64,000 nucleotides of DNA from Pedobacter quisquiliarum (GTDB lineage: Bacteria; Bacteroidota; Bacteroidia; Sphingobacteriales; Sphingobacteriaceae). Below are positions 7,823 through 16,786 of the stretch, piece after piece (position 1 is the stretch's first letter; every line of letters starts with the position of its first letter). The position numbers were made by a program, and so were the translations under genes. The stretch spans positions 43,925 through 107,924 of the forward strand of contig NZ_BMIL01000012.1 of assembly GCF_014642175.1 (NCBI RefSeq), written 5' to 3'. Under the pieces are notes generated by a model. It searched no databases, had not been told where the DNA came from, and saw only the letters and a list, made by a program, of their open reading frames with translations.

Positions 7823-9769
7823 ATGCTTGAGCAATTACTCAGAAAGAAATCCATTACTAAAATCTTAGAAGATGCAGAAAAGGGCTATGGAGAACATGGC
7901 ACTTCACTTCATAAAACGCTTGGCGTTAGAGACCTTACTGCATTTGGTATAGCAGCGATCATCGGCGCAGGGATTTTTAGTACAATCGGGAAAGCCAGTG
8001 CTGATGGCGGTCCTGCGGTAATCTTTCTATTCATCTTTACAGCTATTGCGTGTAGTTTCGCCGCTTTTGCCTATGCCGAGTTTGCCTCTATGGTGCCGGT
8101 TTCAGGTAGCGCTTATACCTACTCCTACGTGGCTTTCGGTGAGCTCGTGGCCTGGATCATCGGCTGGTCCCTCATCATGGAATACGCCGTAGGGAACATT
8201 ACCGTAGCCATATCCTGGTCCGACTACTTCACGGGGCTGCTCTCCTCCATACACATACCAGCGCTAAACATCACCGGCATACACCTGCCGGACTGGATGA
8301 CGATGGACTACCTTACCGCTTCCAACGCACACAAACACGCGGAAGCACTGGTGAAAGCCGGTAAAGATTATTCCAACCTGGACGATGCAACAAGGATCGC
8401 CAACAACGCCTGGATCACTGCACCAAGAATCGGTGATTTCCATATCGTAGCGGATTTGCCTGCACTGGGTATTATTATTTTCATCACCTGGCTGGTATAC
8501 CGCGGCATGAAGGAGTCCAGAAACGCAAGTAATGCCATGGTGGTTATCAAACTGGCCGTTATCCTGCTTGTGCTTTCCGTAGGGGTGTTTTATGTTGATG
8601 TTCGTAACTGGGATCCATTTGCACCCAATGGTGTTAGCGGAATTCTAAAGGGCGTATCAGCAGTATTCTTCGCCTACATTGGTTTCGATGCAATATCCAC
8701 TACAGCAGAGGAGTGTAAAAACCCGCAGCGCGATCTTCCAAGAGGTATGATGTGGGCCATCATCATCTGTACCTTGCTTTATGTTGCTATTGCTTTGGTG
8801 CTTACGGGCATCGTGAACTATAGCCTGCTTGCCGTGGGCGATCCCCTGGCCTTTGTTTTTGATCAGATTGATCTGAAGCTGATGAGTGGTATTATTGCTG
8901 TAAGTGCCGTTTTTGCGATGGCCAGTGTTTTACTTGTTTTCCAAATGGGACAACCAAGAATCTGGATGAGCATGAGCCGTGATGGTTTATTGCCGAAAGC
9001 TTTTTCAAGGATACACCCTAAATACCAGACCCCCTCTTTCGCAACGATCGTTGTGGGATTCGTGGTTGCTGTACCGTCACTATTCATGAACCTGACCATC
9101 GTTACGGACCTTTGTTCCATCGGCACACTGTTCGCCTTCGTTTTGGTGTGTGCGGGTGTATTGGTGCTGCAGGACAAAAAAGATATTCAACGTAAGTTTA
9201 AAATTCCTTACGCAAACAGTAAGTACGTGATACCGCCGGCAATTATTGCAGCACTGATATTGTGTTTCACTGTTTTCCGTACGGAAAGCATGGCCTTCCT
9301 CACCAATAAAGCACAACTCTACACGCCTGTAAGCTTCGTGACTTCGCTGGACGCCGTTGAACTTAAGGCAGTGCAGGAGCAGATTGTTCAGGACGAGCTA
9401 AAAGCCAACCTGATTGAGAAGAATGTGGACACAGAAGCCTACTTGAACAGATTGAACAATGCGCAGTACCAGGATTTTGTGGATCGCGCAAATGTAGATC
9501 AGGAAAAGAAATACGAATATGGCTGGAGCTTATTCAAACATAAAATCCCAATGTGGATCTTTTTTATGATGTGCTGCGCCATTACCTATTTCTGCATAAA
9601 AAAGAACCTTTCTTTAATCCCGGTTTTAGGCCTGATGTCGTGTTTATACATGATGTGTGAGTTGGGTATCTCCAACTGGATCGGCTTCGGTATCTGGCTT
9701 ATTATTGGGCTTGTGGTTTATTTCTGCTATGGATATAAACACAGCAAGCTGAACAAGGACGTTGGCTAG
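7823..9769 (+). CDS. APC superfamily amino-acid permease with enlarged loops
   Basis: A 648-residue inner-membrane transporter. The first segment 'LTAFGIAAIIGAGIFSTIG' carries the unwound GxGIF motif of the amino acid-polyamine-organocation fold, and 'SGSAYTYSYVAFGELVAWIIGWSLI' is typical of the cationic amino acid transporter/YfnA branch. At least 12 hydrophobic segments are visible. Two soluble insertions are notable: about residues 150-195 and a charged helical stretch of about 85 residues near 485-570, both absent from the shortest family members. The substrate is unknown. Confidence 0.9.
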   Translation: MLEQLLRKKSITKILEDAEKGYGEHGTSLHKTLGVRDLTAFGIAAIIGAGIFSTIGKASADGGPAVIFLFIFTAIACSFAAFAYAEFASMVPVSGSAYTYSYVAFGELVAWIIGWSLIMEYAVGNITVAISWSDYFTGLLSSIHIPALNITGIHLPDWMTMDYLTASNAHKHAEALVKAGKDYSNLDDATRIANNAWITAPRIGDFHIVADLPALGIIIFITWLVYRGMKESRNASNAMVVIKLAVILLVLSVGVFYVDVRNWDPFAPNGVSGILKGVSAVFFAYIGFDAISTTAEECKNPQRDLPRGMMWAIIICTLLYVAIALVLTGIVNYSLLAVGDPLAFVFDQIDLKLMSGIIAVSAVFAMASVLLVFQMGQPRIWMSMSRDGLLPKAFSRIHPKYQTPSFATIVVGFVVAVPSLFMNLTIVTDLCSIGTLFAFVLVCAGVLVLQDKKDIQRKFKIPYANSKYVIPPAIIAALILCFTVFRTESMAFLTNKAQLYTPVSFVTSLDAVELKAVQEQIVQDELKANLIEKNVDTEAYLNRLNNAQYQDFVDRANVDQEKKYEYGWSLFKHKIPMWIFFMMCCAITYFCIKKNLSLIPVLGLMSCLYMMCELGISNWIGFGIWLIIGLVVYFCYGYKHSKLNKDVG

Positions 9770-9771
9770 AA

Positions 9772-10251
9772 ATGCATTCCATAAAAGCCCTCTGTTCCAT
9801 CCTACTATTTGTATGCGTTTTTATATCTTCACCCAAGCTATATGCACAAAATGTCGCCGCTACATTGCCGCCGGGCTACTACTTAACTGCCTCAGAAGGC
9901 GTTGAGATGTATGACCAAACCACTAAGAAAGCAGTGTACCTGGATACCTTAAGACACATCCCCTTCAAGCATATCGTGTCTACAGATGTCAGCAAGATGA
10001 TTGGCTCAAAAGAATTGCGCTATGTATTGTCAATCTCACTGGATGCAATTGGAACGGAGGCCCTCTCCAGGTTTTCACCAAATTTGGATAGGACAACCAG
10101 TCTTGCGCTGCTTGTAAATGGCAGAATTCTATTTATGGGCAGGATAGTTAGCCGTATAAAGTCTGGCAAGCTTTCTTACGCCTCAAGACTTCTTAGCAAA
10201 AATGACCTTGAAGCTCTCAAACTGGAGATAGATAAAGCGCTGAGGCATTAA
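9772..10251 (+). CDS. Exported protein resembling the SecDF P1 head subdomain
   Basis: A 159-residue protein with a signal peptide (about residues 1-26, ending LYAQ). The mature part contains 'YVLSISLDAIGTEALSRF' followed by 'SLALLVNGRILFMGRIVSRI' and a final helix. This order (beta strand, helix, 'LAlvvdG.v...p.I.s.I', helix) resembles the head of the large periplasmic P1 domain of SecD. It has no transmembrane segments beyond the signal and is far too short to be SecD. It lies 2 nt after the permease gene. The function is unknown; the similarity is by eye only. Confidence 0.65.
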   Translation: MHSIKALCSILLFVCVFISSPKLYAQNVAATLPPGYYLTASEGVEMYDQTTKKAVYLDTLRHIPFKHIVSTDVSKMIGSKELRYVLSISLDAIGTEALSRFSPNLDRTTSLALLVNGRILFMGRIVSRIKSGKLSYASRLLSKNDLEALKLEIDKALRH

Positions 10252-10286
10252 TGTCGTTTAATCCTCTTCAGGTAGTTACGTAACCA

Positions 10287-11417
10287 TTATTTGTTGAGGT
10301 TCGCTTCAATGACCTTGATGTATTCTTCAATGTGCGCCGGACTGTAACCCGAAAATCGACCTAAGGATTTACCTTCTTTATTGGTGAAAACAACAAGTGG
10401 AATAGACTCAAAGGCATATTCAGCTTTAATCGCATCCTTCTCCTTTTGGTTCAGGATGTATTGATCCCAGCTCATTTGCTCTTGCGATAGCGCCGTATTC
10501 CAGTTTGATCGATTGTCATCCAGGGAGATACTTGCCATGTAAAAGCCTTTATCTTTAAACGTCTGGTGTATCTGTTTAAGCTGTGGAATCTCCAGCCGGC
10601 ATGGACCACACCAACTCGCCCAGAACACCAACATGTTGACATCTGCAAATCTATTGATGTTATGTTTTATAATCCCCAGACTAGATTCCAGCGCTAAGGG
10701 CCTGCTACTTTCTCCAACGTCAAGCATACTTGCGATGTGGTCTTTTAGCCTGCCCGCAAGTTTGGATTGTTGCACATCTTCATCAAAGTAATCTAATAGC
10801 GCAACCAGCTCTGCTTTTGAGTACTGTAATTTGGATTTGAACACATTGCCAAGAAGATAATAGGAAAACGAATGATCATCGATGACGTCCTTCAATGCTT
10901 CAAATCGCTTCTGCCGCGCTCCACCTGTTTTTGGAATGTAGCCTAGATTTTTATATTCATATTTTTGGAACAATGCTTCTTCCCGACCTGCATCGATTTT
11001 CACCTGTATCGGGCTGTTTAGGCTTTGTCCGGCACCAGATTTCTTATCCTCTTGATATTCGAGCCTTGTAAGTCCATAGTCGAGCATAAAGGCGTCATTT
11101 GCATGATTTTGCCCGTCTTCATCTATTTGAATCTGATTGAGCACAAAAAAGCTTTGCTTTCTTCCATTCGAATCTAAATACATTACTATCGCTTTAAACG
11201 GTTCGAATCCAATCTGCTTGTAATTCAAAGTGAATTTTCCATCCTTGCAAACAGCGGAGTCTAATAAGTCTTCCCACTTACCCGCTTCCGCCAGGTAAAC
11301 CATCCTGACCCGCTGATCAAAGCCTTCACCTTGTATCACGACCGATGTTTTATCAACGCTTTTACACGAGGTGAAAAACCAAGAACAACAAAACAGTAAG
11401 AGCAAAACCTTCTTCAT
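10287..11417 (-). CDS. TlpA-like thioredoxin-fold lipoprotein
   Basis: A 376-residue protein with a lipoprotein signal (hydrophobic run, then FTSC; the Cys would be lipidated). The N-terminal half is beta-rich and resembles the DUF4369-type region common in Bacteroidota thiol proteins. The C-terminal third is a thioredoxin fold with 'VFWASWCGPC' (C270-xx-C273) and a later 'SIPLVVFTNKEG' cis-Pro segment. It probably reduces or isomerises disulfides in the periplasm, anchored to a membrane. It converges with the SecDF-head-like gene across a 35-nt gap. Confidence 0.88.
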   Translation of the reverse strand: MKKVLLLLFCCSWFFTSCKSVDKTSVVIQGEGFDQRVRMVYLAEAGKWEDLLDSAVCKDGKFTLNYKQIGFEPFKAIVMYLDSNGRKQSFFVLNQIQIDEDGQNHANDAFMLDYGLTRLEYQEDKKSGAGQSLNSPIQVKIDAGREEALFQKYEYKNLGYIPKTGGARQKRFEALKDVIDDHSFSYYLLGNVFKSKLQYSKAELVALLDYFDEDVQQSKLAGRLKDHIASMLDVGESSRPLALESSLGIIKHNINRFADVNMLVFWASWCGPCRLEIPQLKQIHQTFKDKGFYMASISLDDNRSNWNTALSQEQMSWDQYILNQKEKDAIKAEYAFESIPLVVFTNKEGKSLGRFSGYSPAHIEEYIKVIEANLNK

Positions 11418-11566
11418 TAATTTAGAATTCTAAGGACCTAAGTTAGAGACTTAAGGCCAGTATTTCTTGCGAGTTGAAGATTTAAAGGTGTATAATCAGC
11501 TTAGGGTTAATAAAACATCGTGTATAACTAGTTCAGAATTAATACACACAAGTACAGCGATATACT

Positions 11567-11676
11567 GACAAGACACGGACAAGACAACTTTAGGTCAAAC
11601 GCACATCAAACCCACACCTAACGCACACCTAACCCACAACTGGCGCACATCAAGTGTGCGTTTCCTGTGCGTTTGT
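11567..11676. repeat. Degenerate tandem array with 11-bp period
   Basis: Ten consecutive 11-bp units start at 11567, 11578, 11589, 11600, 11611, 11622, 11633, 11644, 11655 and 11666. Examples are gacaagacacg, gacaagacaac, cgcacatcaaa, cccacacctaa, cgcacacctaa, cccacaactgg and cgcacatcaag, then the inverted form tgtgcgtttcc and tgtgcgtttgt. A related unit, cacacaagtac, lies two periods upstream at 11545. The central five share CSCACA, and the last two are its complement, so the array can also fold (CGCACA with TGTGCG). It fills much of the 392-bp gap between the thioredoxin-like gene and kup; 11418-11544 shows nothing else. Function unknown. Confidence 0.75.
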
Positions 11677-11751
11677 TCTTTATCTGATCAGCGTTAGCGC
11701 TGACGCACAACTATGTTCATCCAGAAAAATCTGGTGCCTTCCTTATAGCAC

Positions 11752-11789
11752 AAAAAAAAGCCGCTTCCTGTTTCAAACAAGAAGCGGCT
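11752..11789 (-). terminator. Rho-independent terminator of kup
   Basis: Minus-strand AGCCGCTTC and GAAGCGGCT (11781-11789 and 11759-11767) form a 9-bp stem with a 13-nt loop, followed by eight U residues (A at 11752-11759 on the plus strand). It lies 21 nt past the kup stop codon. Confidence 0.9.
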
Positions 11790-11809
11790 ATCCCAATGTA
11801 TATTAAAAC

Positions 11810-13762
11810 TTACACTGGCAGTCTGTTCAGCTCTATATCGTCTGTAGACACAAAGATCAGTGGAACCTTTTCCACATCAACATAACTGGAGTCCAGACCG
11901 AAACTTCGTTCTTCGGAAAGACTCAGACGTTTCAACAGGAAGTAATACATCATGATGCTGCGCTCATACAAGTTCAGCGTTGTGAACCTGGATAGATGTT
12001 TCTCCAGCAAAATGAAACGGAAATCCCCCGCAATCCGGTGTTTCTTCAAGGATGCATACTGACTGGTAATATCGACCTCGCCATTGGCAACCAGATCCTC
12101 TACCACCTTACGGAATAGAATATTTATACGCTGCTCCACCCGGAAGCCCAGTTTGAAGTCAATGCGGATCAGTTTACCCGGAATCAGGAACTCCACCTTG
12201 TATTCACGTGTAAATGGTTCATCCACCACATCTACGTGCACCAACCAGTAGATATCTGCCCGTTTTGGCTCTTTCTGCAGGATGGAATATATGATCTTGG
12301 ATTCGATTTCGGTTTTGAAGTTTGCACTGGTCAGATACACCAATTGAGATGAATATTTTGCAATTGTCGTGTCTTCACTGAGTTCGCTGATCAGTTCGAA
12401 ATAGTCGTCTATACCAACATATTTGACAAATCTGTTTTTGATCTTTCTTGCGACATACCAGCCCCACATGATGCTGAACAATGCGGCACCGATCAACAGG
12501 GTTACAAATCCGCCATGCAGGAACTTGGTCATGTTACCCACAAGGAAGGACAGTTCAAGCGCACCATAAATCACCAGGAAGATCAGGATGATGTACATCG
12601 GCACCTTCTTCGACTTCATGTAATAGGCGATCAGAATCGTTGTGGCCAGGAAAGTTAAGTTGATGGCCAGACCGTAAGCCCCCTCCATGTTGATGGACTT
12701 CTCAAAGATGAGTACGACGGCAATACAGCCTGCACATAATAGCCAGTTGATCGAAGGCACATAAATCTGCCCTTTGTGATTGCTTGGGTAAGAAATCAGG
12801 ACCTTTGGCCAAAGGTTCAATCGTACGGCTTCGGAGATGAGTGTGAAAGATCCCGTAATCATCGCCTGACTGGCGATAATCGCCGCTAATGTTGCCAGGG
12901 CAACCATAAACAGCAGGAACTGCGGCGGTACGATCTCGTAAAAAGGATTAATGTTAGCGTTGTAGTCCGGGTGTTTTAGCAACCAGACACCTTGTCCCAG
13001 GTAGTTGATGATTAAAGTCAGCTTCACGAACACCCAGCTCACCTGAATGTTCTTTTTACCGCAGTGGCCAAGATCTGAATATAAGGCCTCAGCTCCCGTG
13101 GTACATAAAAACACACCACCGAGGATCACTAGGGCCATAGGGTTCGTAGCCAGTAAATGGCCTGCGTAATAAGGGTTTAATGCCTTCAGGATGCTGAAAT
13201 CCTGAACAACGTACAGCATACCAAGCACACCAAGGGTAGCGAACCATAACAGCATGATTGGCCCGAACATTTTGCCCACCAGGCTGGTACCGTACTGCTG
13301 GATGATGAAAAGGCCCGTGATAATGGCGATTACGATTGGGATGACCTGCACCGCGGGGAACTTAAACTGTAGTCCCTCTATGGCGGTGGTAACTGTGATA
13401 CTGGGCGTAATGATTCCATCTGCAAGCAGCGCACAACCGCCGAGTATGGCAGGCACCACGAGCCATTTGGCTTTCTTACGCACAAGTGAGTAGAGCGATA
13501 GAATCCCACCCTCCCCTTTGTTATCCGCTCGAAGCGTAATGGCGACGTACTTGATGGTCGTTTGTAAGGTTAGGGTCCAGATAATACAAGATAGGGCGCC
13601 CAGCACGATCATGGGACTGATTGGCTGTCCTGATTCACTTACTGTATTAAAGATGGCTCGTAAAGTATAGAGAGGGGAAGTTCCGATATCCCCGTACACA
13701 ATTCCCAGACTGATTAATAGACCGGCTCCGGAGAGCTTTTGAATATTAGTTGTACTTGACAC
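11810..13762 (-). CDS. kup: Kup/Trk-type low-affinity potassium uptake protein
   Basis: A 650-residue membrane protein with twelve hydrophobic segments followed by a roughly 190-residue cytoplasmic tail. The opening 'ALGIVYGDIGTSPLYTLRAIF'-type block, here beginning at LGIVYGDIGTSPLYT, and 'DNKGEGGILSLYSLV' are signatures of the KUP family, proton-coupled K+ importers. The gene stands alone with its own strong terminator. The start codon gives the usual length with no obvious alternative. Confidence 0.95.
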   Translation of the reverse strand: MSSTTNIQKLSGAGLLISLGIVYGDIGTSPLYTLRAIFNTVSESGQPISPMIVLGALSCIIWTLTLQTTIKYVAITLRADNKGEGGILSLYSLVRKKAKWLVVPAILGGCALLADGIITPSITVTTAIEGLQFKFPAVQVIPIVIAIITGLFIIQQYGTSLVGKMFGPIMLLWFATLGVLGMLYVVQDFSILKALNPYYAGHLLATNPMALVILGGVFLCTTGAEALYSDLGHCGKKNIQVSWVFVKLTLIINYLGQGVWLLKHPDYNANINPFYEIVPPQFLLFMVALATLAAIIASQAMITGSFTLISEAVRLNLWPKVLISYPSNHKGQIYVPSINWLLCAGCIAVVLIFEKSINMEGAYGLAINLTFLATTILIAYYMKSKKVPMYIILIFLVIYGALELSFLVGNMTKFLHGGFVTLLIGAALFSIMWGWYVARKIKNRFVKYVGIDDYFELISELSEDTTIAKYSSQLVYLTSANFKTEIESKIIYSILQKEPKRADIYWLVHVDVVDEPFTREYKVEFLIPGKLIRIDFKLGFRVEQRINILFRKVVEDLVANGEVDITSQYASLKKHRIAGDFRFILLEKHLSRFTTLNLYERSIMMYYFLLKRLSLSEERSFGLDSSYVDVEKVPLIFVSTDDIELNRLPV

Positions 13763-13908
13763 TGAAGAAAGATTGAAGTAAATTTCGTCGTCAAAAATGC
13801 ACTTTATTACGATAACAAATGCCTTTATGTTAATTTTTGTTAAAAATCTTCTTTCGAAACATTTCCGCAGGATTTATTGTTTATTTATTTATACTTTTGG
13901 CGCTATCG

Positions 13909-14421
13909 ATGGGAAAAAACATAACCAAACCTAAGCTGCTTCAATTCTTTTGCATACTATGCATTGGTATTTTATGCAACGCTAGTGTTTTTGCTCAAAA
14001 GTCGGATAGTCTGAACTATTTCAGCAGGTCTAAAAAGACGCCAAAGCCGACTACCATCAAGCCAAACCTACCTTCTTACCGCCCCTTATTTGATGGTTTC
14101 ACCTTCCTTCCGTACAACAACGTACTGGCAACAAAAGGTGGTGCTCAAAAAAGCGAGAAGAACCTGACCTTTATTAAAGTGTCTCCAAGTACGGTTGATG
14201 ACCAGATTACGGTTGTCTACAAACTGGAAAGGGAAAGCAACATCTCCATTAAAATCATGGATTTGCTTGGCAATGAAGTGGCCACCCTTGCGACAGAACG
14301 TTCTGGCAGTGGCGAACAGACCAAAACCTTTTCTATTGCCAACCGTTTAAGCAGCGGAATCTATTTCGTGCGGATCGTTGCTGGTGCAGAAACGTCAGTA
14401 AAACGAATCTCCGTTTTATAA
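13909..14421 (+). CDS. Small secreted protein with T9SS type A C-terminal sorting domain
   Basis: A 170-residue protein from the ATG at 13909; a longer frame to a TTG at 13837 is open but does not add a better signal. Residues about 8-30 form a signal peptide ending VFAQ. The last ~75 residues ('NISIKIMDLLGNEVATL', 'GIYFVRIVAGAETSVKRISVL') match the type A sorting domain that routes cargo through the type IX secretion system. The short middle part is Pro/Lys-rich with no enzymatic domain. A TACTTTTG box at 13892-13899 could be its promoter. It fits with porT at 3.0-3.8 kb. Confidence 0.8.
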   Translation: MGKNITKPKLLQFFCILCIGILCNASVFAQKSDSLNYFSRSKKTPKPTTIKPNLPSYRPLFDGFTFLPYNNVLATKGGAQKSEKNLTFIKVSPSTVDDQITVVYKLERESNISIKIMDLLGNEVATLATERSGSGEQTKTFSIANRLSSGIYFVRIVAGAETSVKRISVL

Positions 14422-14448
14422 TTCTGTTAATCTTTTTTACTTTCGGTC

Positions 14449-15060
14449 ATGAAAATCATCGCTATTGGGCGCAATTATGCTGCGCACGCTAAAGAATTGA
14501 ACAATCCGCTTCCGAGCGCTCCCGTAATTTTCCTTAAACCCGATACTGCCGTACTTAAGGACAACCGGCCGTTTTACATACCTGAATTTTCTTCAGACAT
14601 CCACTACGAACTTGAAGTGGTATTGAAAATCTGCAAAGAAGGCAAACACATCCAGGAAAAATTCGCATCCACTTACTATGAAGAGATTGGCTTGGGTATT
14701 GATTTTACTGCCCGCGATATCCAGAGTGCGCATAAAGAAAAGGGCCTTCCATGGGAGCTTGCCAAAGCATTCGATAATTCCGCAGCCGTAAGTAACTTCG
14801 TTCCGAAGTCATCCGTTTCGAACCTCTATGAACTTCCTTTTGAACTTAAAATCAATCAGGAAACCCGTCAGCAAGGCAACACAAAGAACATGTTGTATTC
14901 TTATGAAAGCATCATTGCCTTTGTTTCCAAATACATCACGCTAAAAAAGGGTGATCTGATTTTTACGGGTACACCTGAAGGGGTTGGTCCGGTTCATGCT
15001 GGTGACAGGTTAGAAGCCTGGTTAGAAGGGCAACAACTGTTGAATTTTGAAATTAAATAA
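14449..15060 (+). CDS. Fumarylacetoacetate hydrolase (FAH) family protein
   Basis: A 203-residue compact FAH-fold protein. Metal-ligand acids are seen in 'HYELEVVLKI' and 'GIDFTARDIQ', and the family end 'DLIFTGTPEGVGPV' is present. The size matches the short oxaloacetate decarboxylase/acylpyruvase (FAHD1/YcgM-like) branch rather than full-length FAH. A TACTTTCG box at 14438-14445 (one mismatch to the -7 consensus) ends three bases before the ATG. The M23 peptidase follows after 5 nt. Confidence 0.88.
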   Translation: MKIIAIGRNYAAHAKELNNPLPSAPVIFLKPDTAVLKDNRPFYIPEFSSDIHYELEVVLKICKEGKHIQEKFASTYYEEIGLGIDFTARDIQSAHKEKGLPWELAKAFDNSAAVSNFVPKSSVSNLYELPFELKINQETRQQGNTKNMLYSYESIIAFVSKYITLKKGDLIFTGTPEGVGPVHAGDRLEAWLEGQQLLNFEIK

Positions 15061-15065
15061 GCTTG

Positions 15066-16781
15066 ATGTATAGACCGATCCTGTTCCTATTCCTGTATTT
15101 TGCACTACTTCCGACTGCTAACAGTCAACTTTTAATCAGCAACAACAAATATCCGCTGGTGGATTTCAGGCCACCGCTGAGCATCAGTCCGCCTGCCCTA
15201 TCGGGTTCATTTGGCGAACTCAGGTCCAACCACTTCCACTCTGGTATAGACTTGCGTACCAATCAGCGGGAAGGCTTTCCGGTTTACGCCATTGCAGATG
15301 GATACATTTCCAGGATCAGAATACAGAGCAGTGGCTTCGGTAACGCCTTATACATCAACCATCCAAATGGCTATACGTCTGTGTATGGCCACTTGCAACG
15401 CTATAATGCAAAGCTCTCTGCAAAAGCAAAGGCTGTTCAATACGAAAAGAAGTCGTTCGATATAGACGAGTTTCCCGCCGCAGACCTGATTCCTGTTTAC
15501 AAAGGTGAGATCATTGCCTATTCCGGAAATACCGGCAGTTCGGGTGGTCCGCATTTACATTTCGAAACTCGCGACACTAAAACAGAAGCGACAATCAATC
15601 CGCAGCTTTTCGGCATCGAAGTGCCAGATCAGGTTAAACCTGTTATTTCGGCGATGTATGCTTATCGCCTGGATGGACAGCCTTTTAGTGAGTTTACACC
15701 GAAGATTCCGATTCCACTTAGCGGTGCTGCAGGTGCTTACCGCGTGGCAAGTCCGCTGAGCCTTAGTGGCGAAATTGGTTTTGGTATCGTAACCACGGAT
15801 CGCCACACTGGGTTATCGGGTACAAACGGAGTGTACTCCATTATGCTTGAAATAGACGGCCGACGCGTCTATACCTCGGCGCTTGAACGCTTTTCATTTG
15901 AAAACAGCAAGGCTATCAATTCGCATATCGACTATCCGACCTACCTGAATACAAAAAGAAGCATTCAGAAGAGTTTTGTGGACCCTGGTAATCCATTACA
16001 GATTTACACCAACCTTGAAAACAGAGGTCGCATTAGCTTTAACGATGGGCTTCTGCACGATCTGAAATACACTGTGACAGATGTTCGTGGTAACACCAGC
16101 ACCATTACTTTTCAGGTACAAGCTTCAGCTACGCCTTCCACCAGCAGTCCACGACCGATGAAAGGAATCTTGTTCCCATACAATCAGGTTAATGAATTTA
16201 AGACGGACAGCGTGTTTGTCCAGATTCAGCCGGGCAACTTATATAACGATCTTGACTTTGTGTACAAAGCTGGCGCGCAGCGTGTAGCCAGAGGGTATTC
16301 AGCGGTGCATCAGGTGCATAACCGCCTGACTCCACTACATACCGGCTTTGATTTATGGATTAAGCCTATGGCAGATCTTGGAGAATTGCAGAGCAAGGCG
16401 CTTATTGTAAGCACCAGCGGTGCATCGCAAGGCGGTAAGTTTGAGGATGGTTTCGTGAAAGCAAAGCCGAGGACCTTTGGGAGTTTCTACATTGCCGTAG
16501 ATACGCTACCACCGACGATAACGCCGGTAAACATCTCCGAAGGTAAAAACATGCGGGGCGTAGGCAGAATGACTTTCAAGATCAGAGACAACTTATCAGG
16601 CATTAAGAGTTTTAACGGTTACATTGATGGACGCTGGGTTCTAATGGAGTTTGATGCTAAGACCGCAACTTTATCGCACAGTTTTGATGGTACCTTATCA
16701 AACGGGAAACATAACTTAGCGCTCATTGTTGTAGACATGAAAGAAAACTCGAAGACACTGACGCTATCATTTTATAAATAA
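15066..16781 (+). CDS. M23 family metallopeptidase (secreted)
   Basis: A 571-residue protein from the ATG at 15066 (a TTG lies one codon upstream). Residues 1-20 are a signal peptide ending ANS. The LytM/M23 domain is close to the N-terminus, with zinc ligands H58-xxx-D62 (HSGID) and H163-L-H165 in 'GGPHLHFE', so the active site is complete. The long C-terminal region (about residues 190-571) is beta-rich with no catalytic motif I recognise. It probably cleaves peptidoglycan cross-bridges or another periplasmic peptide. The gene is in a tight run with the FAH and Bcp genes. Confidence 0.9.
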   Translation: MYRPILFLFLYFALLPTANSQLLISNNKYPLVDFRPPLSISPPALSGSFGELRSNHFHSGIDLRTNQREGFPVYAIADGYISRIRIQSSGFGNALYINHPNGYTSVYGHLQRYNAKLSAKAKAVQYEKKSFDIDEFPAADLIPVYKGEIIAYSGNTGSSGGPHLHFETRDTKTEATINPQLFGIEVPDQVKPVISAMYAYRLDGQPFSEFTPKIPIPLSGAAGAYRVASPLSLSGEIGFGIVTTDRHTGLSGTNGVYSIMLEIDGRRVYTSALERFSFENSKAINSHIDYPTYLNTKRSIQKSFVDPGNPLQIYTNLENRGRISFNDGLLHDLKYTVTDVRGNTSTITFQVQASATPSTSSPRPMKGILFPYNQVNEFKTDSVFVQIQPGNLYNDLDFVYKAGAQRVARGYSAVHQVHNRLTPLHTGFDLWIKPMADLGELQSKALIVSTSGASQGGKFEDGFVKAKPRTFGSFYIAVDTLPPTITPVNISEGKNMRGVGRMTFKIRDNLSGIKSFNGYIDGRWVLMEFDAKTATLSHSFDGTLSNGKHNLALIVVDMKENSKTLTLSFYK

Positions 16782-16786
16782 GCATT

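Noticed and set aside
10252..10286. Short palindrome GTTACGTAAC between converging genes
   Set aside because: A 10-bp palindrome with no T-run is too weak to call a terminator.
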